Assembly: GCA_034190875.2 (NCBI GenBank)
Contig: CM067348.1
Location: forward strand, 9,557,080-9,621,079
DNA from: Urechis unicinctus
Lineage: Eukaryota > Annelida > Polychaeta > Xenopneusta > Urechidae
Direction: 5' to 3'
Length of the DNA: 64,000 bases
The notes below the pieces were generated by a model. The model saw only the letters and a program-made list of their open reading frames with translations, ran no database searches and was not told where the DNA came from. The position numbers and the translations under genes are program-made. Positions 32,036 to 43,527 of this stretch are shown piece by piece. The number at the start of each line of letters is the position of its first letter. The first letter of the stretch is position 1.

Positions 32036-35000
32036 TTGTAAGCCTCATGAATTCCTCACCCTTGTTGACAAAGGTGAGCTAGACCTAGTGAAACAGTTCG
32101 CTGAAAGAGACCATAGACTCGTCAACTACGCCAAACGTCAACTCTGTCCTTTACGGGTTGCATGCACAAGTGAGTCCATCAACACTTTAATTTACCCCAA
32201 TGCCTCGCTCACCTGTACCTTTGTCACATTATAGAAGTGCACTATCACCCTTTTAAAACAACCTCCATGAGTTTTCAAGTCACCATGGTCATTTTGTATT
32301 ATGGGCACATCAGTTGTTCTTCTGCTTTATTCCTGTGGTGTTTGAGCAGATAACGACATAGAGATGGTCAAATACCTGCTTTCACGCGGAGCAGTGGTAG
32401 ATGGTACAGACTTGGACGAGCATGGAGTGTATAGGAATACACCCCTCTTTCACTGCTGTGTTACCAATAAGATAGAGTTGGTTCGTGTCTGTCTTGAAGC
32501 CGGGGCCTGCCCTGATGGAGATGAACAGTGCCAAATCACACCGCTCTTCAGGGCATGCCAGTATGGTTGTTATGACATCGCAAAGGTGGGTATTCAATGC
32601 AGAGTTGTGGCATATTACTGTAGAAACATATGATATTGTGAGGAAACGTTTTTCTGTCCATCAGATATATTATATATGTCAGCTGATGCTTGTGCATTGT
32701 TGGTTTATCGTCGTGTGTTGTCAGTTGATGCATGAGCATTGCTTGTCTATGCTTGTGTATTGTCAAGTTTTCTCGGGTACTCTGTTGATGGTCGATATAT
32801 TAGCATTTGCTGGTTAGTGGTTAGCGTGTGAGTCTGTTGGCCTGCGCATTGTCCGTTAATGATTGAGTTGTGCCAGATTATGCTATCGTATCAGTGGTTG
32901 ATGCTTTTGGGTTGTTGACAGCTGCTTGTTGAGCATGGGGCTGATATCAACAAGTACATGGATACTTCATTCTGTCACTTCCCCACCTGCTCGTCCTATG
33001 CTGCTATACGTGCCTATAATTACGACTGTCTGGTCCTGCTGTTGAAAGCCGGTCTGGATCCCGACAACTCATTCAGGTGTCGGGGAGGTCCTCCAATGAG
33101 AACCTTGATCTACGATGCTCTTATCATGCACCGAGCACCTCCGCATATGCTGCAGGTAACGAGACGATGTAATTTGATGTGCTTAACACTCGTGAGTAAA
33201 ACCACCAAATTCAAGAAATGGGTGTTTTACTATATTCCATATATCTCTTATATTTAGCTGCTCGGTGTCATTCTGAAAGACTTTCAATGTCAAACCAGTT
33301 ATACTTCCCAAAAACCTTGTACTTACAGTACTTGCTGTACTTTCACATTTCATGGTTTGACGGCAGCACAAGATCCCTTTGAAGGTTTTATATGTGCCAT
33401 ATATGTTAATTTTACTGCAATTGCTGGCAGTATCAACAATGCAGCCCAACCGTGCAATTTCCGAATGTGAATAATATATGAATTACACAGAATTACAGTG
33501 CAATTACAGCCCAGTGCCACACCCGCATTACTGAAGCGTTTTTATATTGCTTTTATTAAGAGCTGAAACACTGCAGCAATGCATCGTTATTTGCAAAGCA
33601 TTTCTTTGTGAAATAACTTGTCTCGAGATGTCCCCCGAAAAGAATACAAAATAGATTCTGTTTGTTTATCATGTCATAAACACGACATGATAAATTAGTT
33701 CAGAGATGATTTAAATATATGACAGCTATAAAGAAAATAATTCGGATGATGTTATTTCAGTCTACATAGCATTGTAGATTATGAGCGAGGAGTATTGAAA
33801 ATTAATATTGCATGTGGTTGTCCAGCACTTAATTTGTATATCCCTGTATTGGTAATTACCTTTTTCTCTTCAATGTATGATTATTATCAAATGTCACACA
33901 ACAGCAGCAAGCGACTAGAACATAGGCGACTTGAGCATAAGTACCTTATGCGTAAAATCGTAAATATACACTTATCTTAGATAGTGTCCCACTCTAAAAA
34001 GTTTTTAAATAGGAAAATCTGAATGGCAATTATTTTGCGAACAGGGCAAAATCTTCAAAGTGAAATGTCTGCTTAAGTGATTTTCAACATGTTTGCTGTG
34101 GATGATAAGCCATTCCCTGTTCATGGAAGCGCATAAGCCTCACAACAGCGTTAATACAATGCGCGCCTAATCAGCGTTGCGTTTCTGCTGTGTTAAATCA
34201 AATGCGTTAAATTAGTCGCGGCCACAGAGCAATGTAAATGCAGCTTGCCCCAGATAAGCACCAACGATTTGCAGCGCTAAAGTAGGGCAGTGTCAGCTCC
34301 CATTTAGTGCAGTTGTGGCAGTATGCTCTTCCGTAAATGTTGCCATTTTCAAATATGTTTTGCTTTTGTCGTTCACCTTAATACCGTCATCGATCAAAGT
34401 AGACGTATGTTTCTTGCACCCACAGGTGGTGTATGAGTTCGGATCGAAGGTTTATATGAGAGGCTACAAGAGTAAGTTGCCCCATGAAGCGGCACAAAAT
34501 TGTGAAAAATCACGAGAAATCATGCTCCATTATCTGCGTAAGTCCAACAAGTCCCTCACATTGTTATCACCAAAAAGTTTAATAACAATGTTTGTTTTAA
34601 TTTTATTTGATGTATCTCACTCATCAATCATTTGTCAATGACGTATAATTTACATGACAATGAATTCAATGTGATAATCACTTTGCAATGCGTTGCATCT
34701 CATCGTGAATTACCCATGCGTGCAAACTCCCAATGCAATTCAGTAATGAATTATAAGTAATGTCTCTTGTTTTATATTTAAACAAACAATAGCACAGTTG
34801 TTGTTGTTTATAAACTATTTGTTATAGTTTGCACGGGTAAGCTGTATTACTATACATCACTTCACGCAGCTTCATATTTCTTAAATGGATCCGTACTTCT
34901 CAGTTTCATATTCTATATTACATTTATCAATCAGAAATGACCTGGTTGAATGTCGTCAATCTCCAGTGATATGTTTGAATCTAATAGCTGTTGTGTACCT

Positions 35001-35356
35001 GGAATGGAAGGAATAAAGTGTGGAATTCAAAAGGAATCATTTCATTTTCTCTATGAAGATATTTTTGATGAAGCGTCATGCTTACAAACTTTCCCCTTGT
35101 TAATAATGATAAGCAATTTTTCTTTCAGAGACGCCTAGGCCTTTGTTGTCATCCTGTCGACTCTTCATAAGAAATACCATCAGGAGTACGAGAAAAATGA
35201 GTTACAAAGTGTTTAGATGAACTGCTAATACCCACAATTATGAAGCAGTATTTGATGTATGCTGAATATGACCCACCCATGTTCAGAATCAAACCTGTGC
35301 CTGCAAGCCCCACTACAGAATGGAAGCTGAACTCAAGGATGTATCAGTTGACATGA
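32036..35356 (+). CDS. Ankyrin repeat and SOCS box (ASB) family protein, 5' end missing, one frame conflict
   Basis: ASB proteins are substrate receptors of Elongin B/C-Cullin5 ubiquitin ligases. Exons in phase: 32,036-32,169; 32,350-32,585; 32,922-33,155; 34,426-34,537; 35,129 onward. Ankyrin-type helices include NDIEMVKYLLSRGAVVDG, NTPLFHCCVTNKIELVRVCL, ITPLFRACQYGCYDIAKLLV and YDCLVLLLKAGLDPD. The last exon holds the Elongin-binding BC box, TPRPLLSSCRLFIRNTI. In that frame a stop falls at 35,218-35,220. One base out, from 35,216, the frame continues DELLIPTIMKQYLMYAEYD, which is a clear Cul5 box, to a stop at 35,354-35,356. Either a surplus base near 35,212-35,216 is a consensus error, or the allele has lost its Cul5 box. 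Exon 1 of the list has no in-frame Met, so at least one upstream exon is missing. I do not assign an ASB number. Confidence 0.82.
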
Positions 35357-36374
35357 TGCGAAGGATTGTATAGCTAACTCAGGGAGTGTTATGGCTGTGC
35401 CATTGTGCATTCCGTGGTAACTGCCTTTTATGGTTGACCAATGTGCCTTTTTCAATTTTAATTCAGATATATATAAATCATTAATTTACGCTCAGAATTA
35501 ACACCCAAGCATGTTGATGTGTATTTCGAGCGTTGCCAGCCCTTGGGGACAGCTTCATTACTCGAACTAATATCCATGAACTAGATAGCGAAAAATGATT
35601 TGATGGGTTTGCTGAATGCCGCGCTCATTTCAGAGGGTCTCGCATACTGATACACTTTCGACAATAGCTGCTCGTTTGGTTTCAACTTTTGGGCTTAAAC
35701 ATTAACATGAAGTCGTAAAAAGTACCACGTTTCCTGCCATGAGATGCCTGTAAGGGTTGTTATTGGCTGCAATGTTTGTTTAAGCAAGTAAAGAACCTTT
35801 TGTTCTTTTTCATGCCAACATATTTCTCATCTCAAAAATTAATGTTTATTTCAACATTACATAAATCTGGCGTTATGTGGTTAAATTGTTTTTGTTAAAC
35901 GATGACCGCCTGTGTTTTGCGTGTCTTGTTGACCATTTGCCTGTTGTTGAAATGTTTGTATTTATTTTGTTTTATATTGCTTGTTATGATGAATAGCTCA
36001 ACCAAAGTTTACATTTTAATACTGATTGATATGTTTTCAGTAATAAATCACCTACGACGGCTTGTTTTTCACCAATTACTACTCATTTAATCCTACTTAC
36101 TGCGTTGTTTTAGCTCAATTATCTACCACACTTATTGATATATTTAGACGTCATGCGTTGATTGGGTAGCGTTGTGTAGCACTATGTGTGAGCTCCCACA
36201 GTATTAATGTTGAATGATTTTAATTACCACCCCTGTGATTAATCGATGATCAGAATGCATATTTATATCATAAGATTAAATAGTCTTTTTGAGCTATTTT
36301 AAGATAAGAATATATATATATGTATATTTATCCACATATATATATATATATATATAAATATATATATATATATT

Positions 36375-36407
<33 letters not shown>

Positions 36408-36528
36408 ATATATATACATATAAATGTATATATATATATTCTTGTCTTAAATATATATATATATATATATATATATGCTTGTCTTAAATATATATATACA
36501 TACATTTATATATATATTCTTGTCTTAA

Positions 36529-36562
<34 letters not shown>

Positions 36563-36747
36563 GCACATATGCATACATATATATGTATATGTATACACAT
36601 ATATAAATATATATATATACATTTATATATATATATATATTCTTCTCTTAAATATATATATATATAAATATATATATATGTATACATATATTTATGTATA
36701 TCTTTACATATATATATATATATAAATATATATATATATGTCATATA

Positions 36748-36832
<85 letters not shown>

Positions 36833-36935
36833 TTTTCTACCATCTAGAGCATTAACACGTTTCTTTTGTGTGGCTTAAATAGGTTTGATATTGATCTTTT
36901 TTAGTCTTATAATGTTACAAATATATCCTATATAT
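35357..36935. other. Intergenic region ASB to DEG/ENaC cluster
   Basis: No exon recognised. The first 950 bp is plain AT-rich sequence. From 36,299 the region turns into the (AT)n hairpin block listed separately. Confidence 0.5.
36299..36829. repeat. Complex (AT)n block with interspersed inverted motifs
   Basis: (AT)n runs are broken by repeats of TTCTTGTCTTAAATATAT (about 36,438, 36,476, 36,517 and, slightly changed, 36,639) and by its inverted form TTTAAGATAAGAATATAT at about 36,299. Several alternative hairpins are possible. The block ends about 100 bp before the first DEG/ENaC remnant and 500 bp before the tandem array. Confidence 0.85.
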
Positions 36936-37058
36936 CCTATATATAGCCAGTATAATGCTTCCTAGAATGAGTCCCAGGGAGCCCCCGACATCACAAAGTA
37001 AGGCGAGAAGGGTACAGGACGGCACGGCTATGGTTGTTTTCGAAGCCAGCTCAGACAT
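36936..37058 (-). pseudogene. C-terminal remnant of a DEG/ENaC channel
   Basis: The minus strand reads SELASKTTIAVPSCTLLALL, then LCDVGGSLGLILGSIILA, the conserved end of the ectodomain and the start of TM2 in DEG/ENaC channels. Compare LCDIGGALGLILGSTILTI in the intact neighbours. The reading stays open but the 3' part dissolves into AT-rich DNA, and no Cys-rich exon precedes it. With the first-exon fragment at 37,623-37,872 it may be what is left of one gene (locus A), since array unit 1 begins between the two. Confidence 0.65.
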
Positions 37059-37622
37059 GTTTCCCGCTTGCCTGCCTTTAATACGTACCCATCAAACGGG
37101 CCATTTTCAAGGTCAATATTTTGTCAGTATAATGTGGTGTTATTTGCAGTTCAATTACTTATTTCCACGTAATCTGATATCATTTAGAGTCGTGTATCGT
37201 TTGTGAGTTTAAATAAGGCTGTGTATTCGTATGAAAAGAATACTTGTCTTTCGTGAAATCCACCCAATTCGTAAAGTACTTGGTGGGATATTGTAGTGAA
37301 GCCATGTAAAAGTTAATGACGAGCGTCGTAGGTCTGTGTTCCTGGTCTACCCCCACAGCTGATATCAATTATAAATCTCAACTTCTCTGATCCACGAGAG
37401 ACCCACGTGTCACCACTCCCCCCTCCCTCTTCCCCGTGTTTACCTCACTCCCTATCGCCACATGCCCGTCTTACCTAGGCAACGTCCGATGACTGGGGAA
37501 ACGACCCTGCCCTCTATAACCAGGCTACAGCAAGTCCCATGAGAATCAAGATAGCCCGGGACCCCGAGCTAAACACATCTCTCCTCAACCTTTAGGCAAA
37601 GTATCATCTAAAAATTCAATAG

Positions 37623-37872
37623 TTAAAGAAAAGGAATAAAGGATAATTTTTTTCTAAACCTATACCCGTACTTCCGAGTCTTTTCTTCATTAACCTCAGG
37701 TGTGTATAGTGCATCGCAACACCTGACTCCACTATACGGCACAATACCTGCCAGACCAATTAAGAGCCAGACTGATCGACGCACATAGCCATCTTCATCA
37801 TGGAACATATACTTCAACCCTATTTTACTAACACAATCGGTCACCTTTTTTCCATCGCGCCTCTTCTTGATC
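37623..37872 (-). pseudogene. DEG/ENaC locus A1, first-exon fragment
   Basis: Encodes KKRRDGKKVTDCVSKIGLKY, MFHDEDGYVRRSVWLLIGL, the cytoplasmic N-terminus and TM1 of a DEG/ENaC subunit, aligned with exon 1 of locus B. The ATG present in units 2 and 3 is ATC here. After TM1 the match to the family fades and no FPAVTFC motif follows. No middle exons exist. Confidence 0.65.
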
Positions 37873-37874
37873 AC

Positions 37875-39206
37875 AATATGAAGTCTGGTTCAGTGTTTCA
37901 CTTGATCGATCATTACTTGATGATTGCAGGAAAATAACGTGCTGCGTGATGACAATTGATCCTATACACATCAGTTTTTTTCTTGTATCAATGTTTATAG
38001 ACTCAATGACGTCAATACCAGTATTGACATGTGTATATATCACTCAAGAGATGGTTGCCTACGGTAACGGACGCTCTATGCTACTGCCTACCACTTGCAA
38101 TGTAATCATTGGGTGTTATTCAAAAGGCCTCTTTGATCAATGTTGATCCAATCATATGGTCCCGTTGGCCCTATGTCCGATTATCAACATGGATCCGCAA
38201 TCCTCTGTGGGCTGGGTGTTAGTGGAAGCAAGGGTCTTTGAATCGAAGGATGAGATCGTGCTAATGCAAACATCGCAAGAGAAGCTCATTGCTATACTTA
38301 CCGCTGCACAGTTCTCAACATAACGACAAATATCGTGTAGCGAACGAAGATATCACGCACAAATAACCAATTTGTATACTGATATCTTTACCTATATTTA
38401 AATAAACGGTTTCAAGTCCGTAAATTGAAGCTGACTTTTCCAAGCATAATTGCGTAAATTTCTGGTTCAAGTATGAGATATTACATTAATGCAAACTACA
38501 ATACGCACTGCTTTGGTAATTAACCTACCGCCTGATTGAAGTTTTCATAATATAAATCGAAAGTGTATCAATGAAAGATGAGGTATATATGGATGTGGAC
38601 GCTTATATTGAGGATACCATAACGTAGATATCAAATAGAGTGTGCACCGAAATGTAGAATATTGATGCTTCAATAATTGATACATTAGGGGCAAATAACG
38701 ACTGCTTTCATTAATCACAACTGTGTATGAGAAATTGATGGATTGAATTATATATCGCACTTATTTAACGGGCTGTCGTTACTAGAATGGAGACGGTATC
38801 TACACTACAATCTATGCATCACATCATTGTTCTCAAGGTCCATACGTATCAACATAATTACTTAGTGGGATTTTTACCATATGCCCGTGCTTATGTACGA
38901 TGAGATCAATATCAACGTTAAAATATTTACACTGCTACCTGAATCGTCTGGTAAGTTTATGCTAAATGTCGCCCCCAGCCGTATCGGCAACACCTGTAAT
39001 GCAAGGGTTTGTGTTTCCAATAGCATTTGCTAGTTATGTTAATCTCCTTTGTTGACAGTATGCAATGTCTGGCAGTCCAAGAAAAAGCAAAGAGTCCCTA
39101 TCGAACTCAATTCCTTCTATTTATAGCACCCTTCTTAACCAACACAGCGCTAACTACATTCATTATAACCTGCAGATCAATATTTAGTAAGTTAATGCTC
39201 CAGCAG
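37875..39206. other. Unit 1 spacer between loci A and D
   Basis: About 1.3 kb with no exon that I can support. The equivalents lie at about 46,438-47,776 and 55,035-56,372. Short open frames occur in both orientations and are conserved between units only because the whole unit is nearly identical. Confidence 0.5.
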
Positions 39207-39480
39207 AGTCCATTGAAAGGACATAGAGAATGGATCCCCTCACAGTGACGAAGCTGAGATGTTTTGGAAGAGAGATTTTTCTAGCGTTTATGATGGTGTC
39301 AGTAAGTAGGTAGTGCTGCTTTTGTGTACCAGATATACGACAGGATGTCTTAACTTACTAAAATTAATTGGAATATAATTCTACACCACAGTTCCCGACT
39401 GTTATTGTCTGCAGCGAGAACGGAACCAGGAGAAGTAACGCAACACGTGTGGCCTTCTATTGTCACAAACATATCGTTAT
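39207..39480 (+). pseudogene. DEG/ENaC locus D1, decayed N-terminal piece on the plus strand
   Basis: On the plus strand, in shifting frames, one finds SPLKGHRE, TKLRCFGREIFLAFMMVS (TM1-like), SAAFVYQIYDRMS, LTKINWNIILHHS and FPTVIVCSENGTRRSN. The order and spacing match the segment from the N-terminus through the post-TM1 FPAVTxC motif of the neighbouring channels. At least two frame changes and one stop interrupt it. Relative to units 2 and 3, nine bases are missing near 39,230. No later exons follow on this strand. Confidence 0.6.
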
Positions 39481-40335
39481 TAGCTTTGCCATGCAACAGG
39501 CAATACGCAGCGCAGATTGTTATGGATATATATTGGACATCAGCTTTTTAAATTTTAAATCGGCATATCTCATAACTTGCCATACTATGCATTTGCCATT
39601 AGCACAAGTTACCATCTATGCATTCCTGCAGTCCAATTGTTCACTCACATATTGCTTCATATTGTCATTTTCAAGATCATACGGTTGATTTGACCCAACA
39701 AACATGCCCAGCCACAAAACAATTGGCTATGTTCCATGTGAATTGATGCGAGAAGATTGACTTGAGCATTAATATTTCATAATACGCCAGTTTATGTATC
39801 TCGCACAACAATTATTGTATGATAGCAGCCCATTGGCATCTCAACAACGTAATCGATGGAATATCATCAAGTGGCTCAGATAGATATGATATTAAAATGT
39901 CATTTTATTATGTGCTCTATAATAGTACCCATGATTGACAGGAAATCCAGATCAACAGAAATACACATATATAATGGAAATGCCCGGGCGGCTCGCATTC
40001 ATTCTACCAATTGTAATCAGATGCTAGTGAGCGATATTATCATGATAAAATGCATATATATATATATATATATACACACAAAATTTATCGGATCATATAT
40101 CTTATACATTTGAGACAGGTGTAAAAAAAAACTATGAGTTACAATATATTTCAAGTAATTTATTTCAATTTGAGGATATGTGAAGCATTAAAAGCCCACA
40201 CATTCATGGAACTCGATGATGCAGTGTTTTATTTCCCTCTCAATGAGGACTTTCTTTGCCTTTGGTTGGCCATAAAAACTACGTTATAAAATGCATCAAT
40301 TAAATCATAATATACAGAATGGATATAGTGTGTGA

Positions 40336-42868
40336 TTATTCACATCGATCTCTTTGATTTTTGGCGTTGGAACTCGGGTAGACCTCGGTCTTTCTGCTTG
40401 ATTTTGAAAATGAAAGCCCTGTCCACACCGAAGCGAAAAGGAAATCTGCAAATTCAAATATAGTCAGTATCGTACTTCCAAGAATCAATCCCAGTGCTCC
40501 TCCGATATCACATAGCAGGGCGCAAATAGTATAGGACGGCACAGATGTGATTTCTTCTGATGTCAACTCAGATATGTAGATGTCAATCCGAGAAAACGAC
40601 TTCAAAAATGCATTCAATGATATTCCTTGGACGAAGTTTCGCACCATGTACTCGGCAAAGGCATCGGACATGCCTGCTAGGTGGAGATTGTGTTTATAAT
40701 ATAATTGATTGCATTGTTGAGGACATGTGCAGTTGGATAGGAGGCCTTCCAGGTACCATTTGTTCATCGCGGTATCAAGGCATATGGTTTTGTCGTAGAA
40801 GGAACAGAAGCGGATGAACGCTAATGGAAAATAATTTTATACATTTATGTTTGCTTATGCACATAGTATTCAAGGTGCATTATTAGATAAACGCATTGCC
40901 ATATATTGCTACAATAACACATATGTTAATTTTGGAAGAATACAGTGATACAGTTATAATGGTGTAATGGATTTCCATGAAATCTCCGGATAACCGTAAT
41001 TTAAAGAAGACTTCCAAGGTAAATGGTGCTGCACAAAAAATGAAAGTTGCAGCTGATGAGTACCGACCATCTGAAAGGGCTTACTTAAGTGTTCGTGGGG
41101 CAAGTAATGTACAACACAGCCGCATTCCCCGTGCAAGAATGAGGCTCTACATGGCTCCAAGCAGACGCTTCGTCTGTAAGTTGGCCCATCCTCACAGTCT
41201 CCATACGGAGCTGGTAGCTTTGACACCTGCAAATATAGGATAACTATTACTTGATGATGTGTGGATATTAGTGTTTATCTGATATTAATGCTTACGCAGC
41301 ATTTTCATTGAGGAAATGGGTCATGTTTTCGTAGCAAGTCTTGTTACATTTCGAATGGTTGTCGCAAGTGCGACCACGTTGCCCACTGGCACATACAGGC
41401 CATGCTGGTCCAAAACTGGAAACTCGTTCTTCTCATGGACCAGCACCTGTAATACATAACATGGATTCACAAGATATCTCAAAAAGGAAGTATATGTTAC
41501 AGTCTGGTTTAGCCTGGAAAAGATTACAGTCTGTGTTGATTACATTTTAACGATGTTGTTACATCTTAACCATAATTATTATTGCACATATTGTATAAAG
41601 TCATATAGTTTACGAACTCGATAGCCCTTTACAGGCGAGTTAATCACGCCATAATCTGACTGGTTTGTGGTGACAATAAGTTGTAGGCCATACGTCGCTC
41701 CGGCTCTCTCCACATGCAGACTTCCATCTGTTACAGCATGTGTCATTGTTGCAATTAAATATGCTTTGAAGCAAAAAATAAAACCAGGATGGGATGAATA
41801 ATCATTTGCAAACTTCAGCTGAAAAGTTTTGTTACTTCTCATATATATTCCTGATAACATAATGTGCAACCTAGTTTTTACCTGCATTGAATTGCTGACA
41901 TATTCCAAGAGGTGTGTAGAAATATATCTAATGTGTTCGGTGGAGCAAGGTTTTTTCCGCCGAAGAAGCACTGGAACATTGTTTCTTTCAAATCAGTGAT
42001 ACTGCAACGGATGGTCCGTGGACATTAATGAATATTTTGGCTTCAAACTAACAAAAAGAAAGACCGGTTGAATATATACAAAGAAGGCAAACGGCAAGAA
42101 ACATGTATAGATTTTACAATGACGCTTTGGCGTAATGAGAATTGCCAGACAATGTTTGTGCAAATCTCTTATCTTCATTTGTGTATAAAGAGTATCCAAA
42201 TCGGATACCAATCTTTTCGCTAAATAAATCGTCATATTTTACACTCCTTTCTTGAAAAAGGTTCCCCAAACCCTCCGTCTTCTTTCTGATCATAAAAATC
42301 AAAGTAATAATATAACATACATGAGCCAACTTGTCATATGAAGCCAATTTGATTTCCAAATCAGTGATCGTCGTGTTGTCTCTAAGCCAGAGAAGCTTGG
42401 TTGTTTCTGTCGCATCAAGTATGCTAACCCCTTCTGTCCAAGGTGCATACACCTTTTCCATGATGTCATACAACCCTATGCCATCAAATCAACCACTGAT
42501 GTTTATATGACGTATTGCGATATATCTTCAGAAATATGCTTCAAATATGCCGTGTTGCATCAATATCAGTTGTGAAACATACCATATTTGCAGAACTTAC
42601 CGTTTTGTAGTAAGGCTTGTTTGCTCATTCTGTTCTCACTGCAAAAGGTCACTGCCGGGAATGGAACCGAAGGTAGATGCATGATTTCCAGTCTGACATT
42701 GATTGGGTGAGACAGATAGTGACTTATTCTGCTACGCAGCTGATAAGTCATGCATGCAATGCCCCCAAGGACAAGTAACAACCAGACACATCGACGTATC
42801 CAGCTAGCACCCTCACGAAATACATACTTCAAACCCACGACACTGACACCTTCAGCAAACCTTTCCAT
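40336..42868 (-). pseudogene. DEG/ENaC channel B1, seven exons, frameshifted in exon 3
   Basis: Exons 5' to 3': 42,601-42,868; 42,124-42,475; 41,882-42,001; 41,618-41,727; 41,348-41,446; 41,085-41,226; 40,336-40,820. The structure is that of B2, but exon 3 is 120 nt instead of 116: two extra T in a run at about 41,951 and two extra bases near 41,921. This breaks the frame after FQCFFGGK, before the Cys-rich core and TM2. All other exons are open. Other differences from B2 include PYGDC for PYGGC and YDDLF for YVDLF. A polyadenylation hexamer (AATAAA on the minus strand) is at 40,228-40,233. The indels fall partly in a homopolymer, so an assembly error is possible. Confidence 0.75.
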
Positions 42869-43527
42869 TGCGCTCCCCTGTCTTCACAATCGTCTTATTT
42901 GATAACTGTTCTACTATTTTGGCAAAAACGTCGCTGCCGATGCTTATATGCTGTCTGGCAAATCAATGCCGGCCTGCCCGATATTTACTTTGGTTTGACA
43001 TAATAGCTGGGCGTTTGTTGTCAATATGATCCAATCTACATACCTCGAGTGAACAGAGCAAGTCCTGGCCTTTCAGGGGTAAATATTGCACAATAAGTTG
43101 ATAATATCTATTGGCAAAAAGTGAATACATCTCCCCGTGCATATTTGCTTACAGTGGTGCAGCAACATTACACAAACTAACAGTTCTATGCCTATTGTAC
43201 ATAACTAATACGTTTCTATTACTTAATCAACTACCGCATTATATTCTCTGTCACGTGTGACTCTCACAGTAATCCTGTGTTGATCTGCATGCAAGTTATG
43301 GAATATAGACACCCACCAAGGCAATGTGGTCTATCTCTATCTGAGCAGTTGCAAGACAAAAAAATCTGCAAACTCAACCTGAAAGTGCACTCGTTACCAC
43401 ATGAAAAACACCCGTATAATCATAAGCTTGCATGATTCGACAATGAATTGTAACGAACAAAACTGTTAACGAAATTATTCCTCGCGGTTGAAATGGAATG
43501 CTAACTCCCATCTTTCTCGATGTTGGT

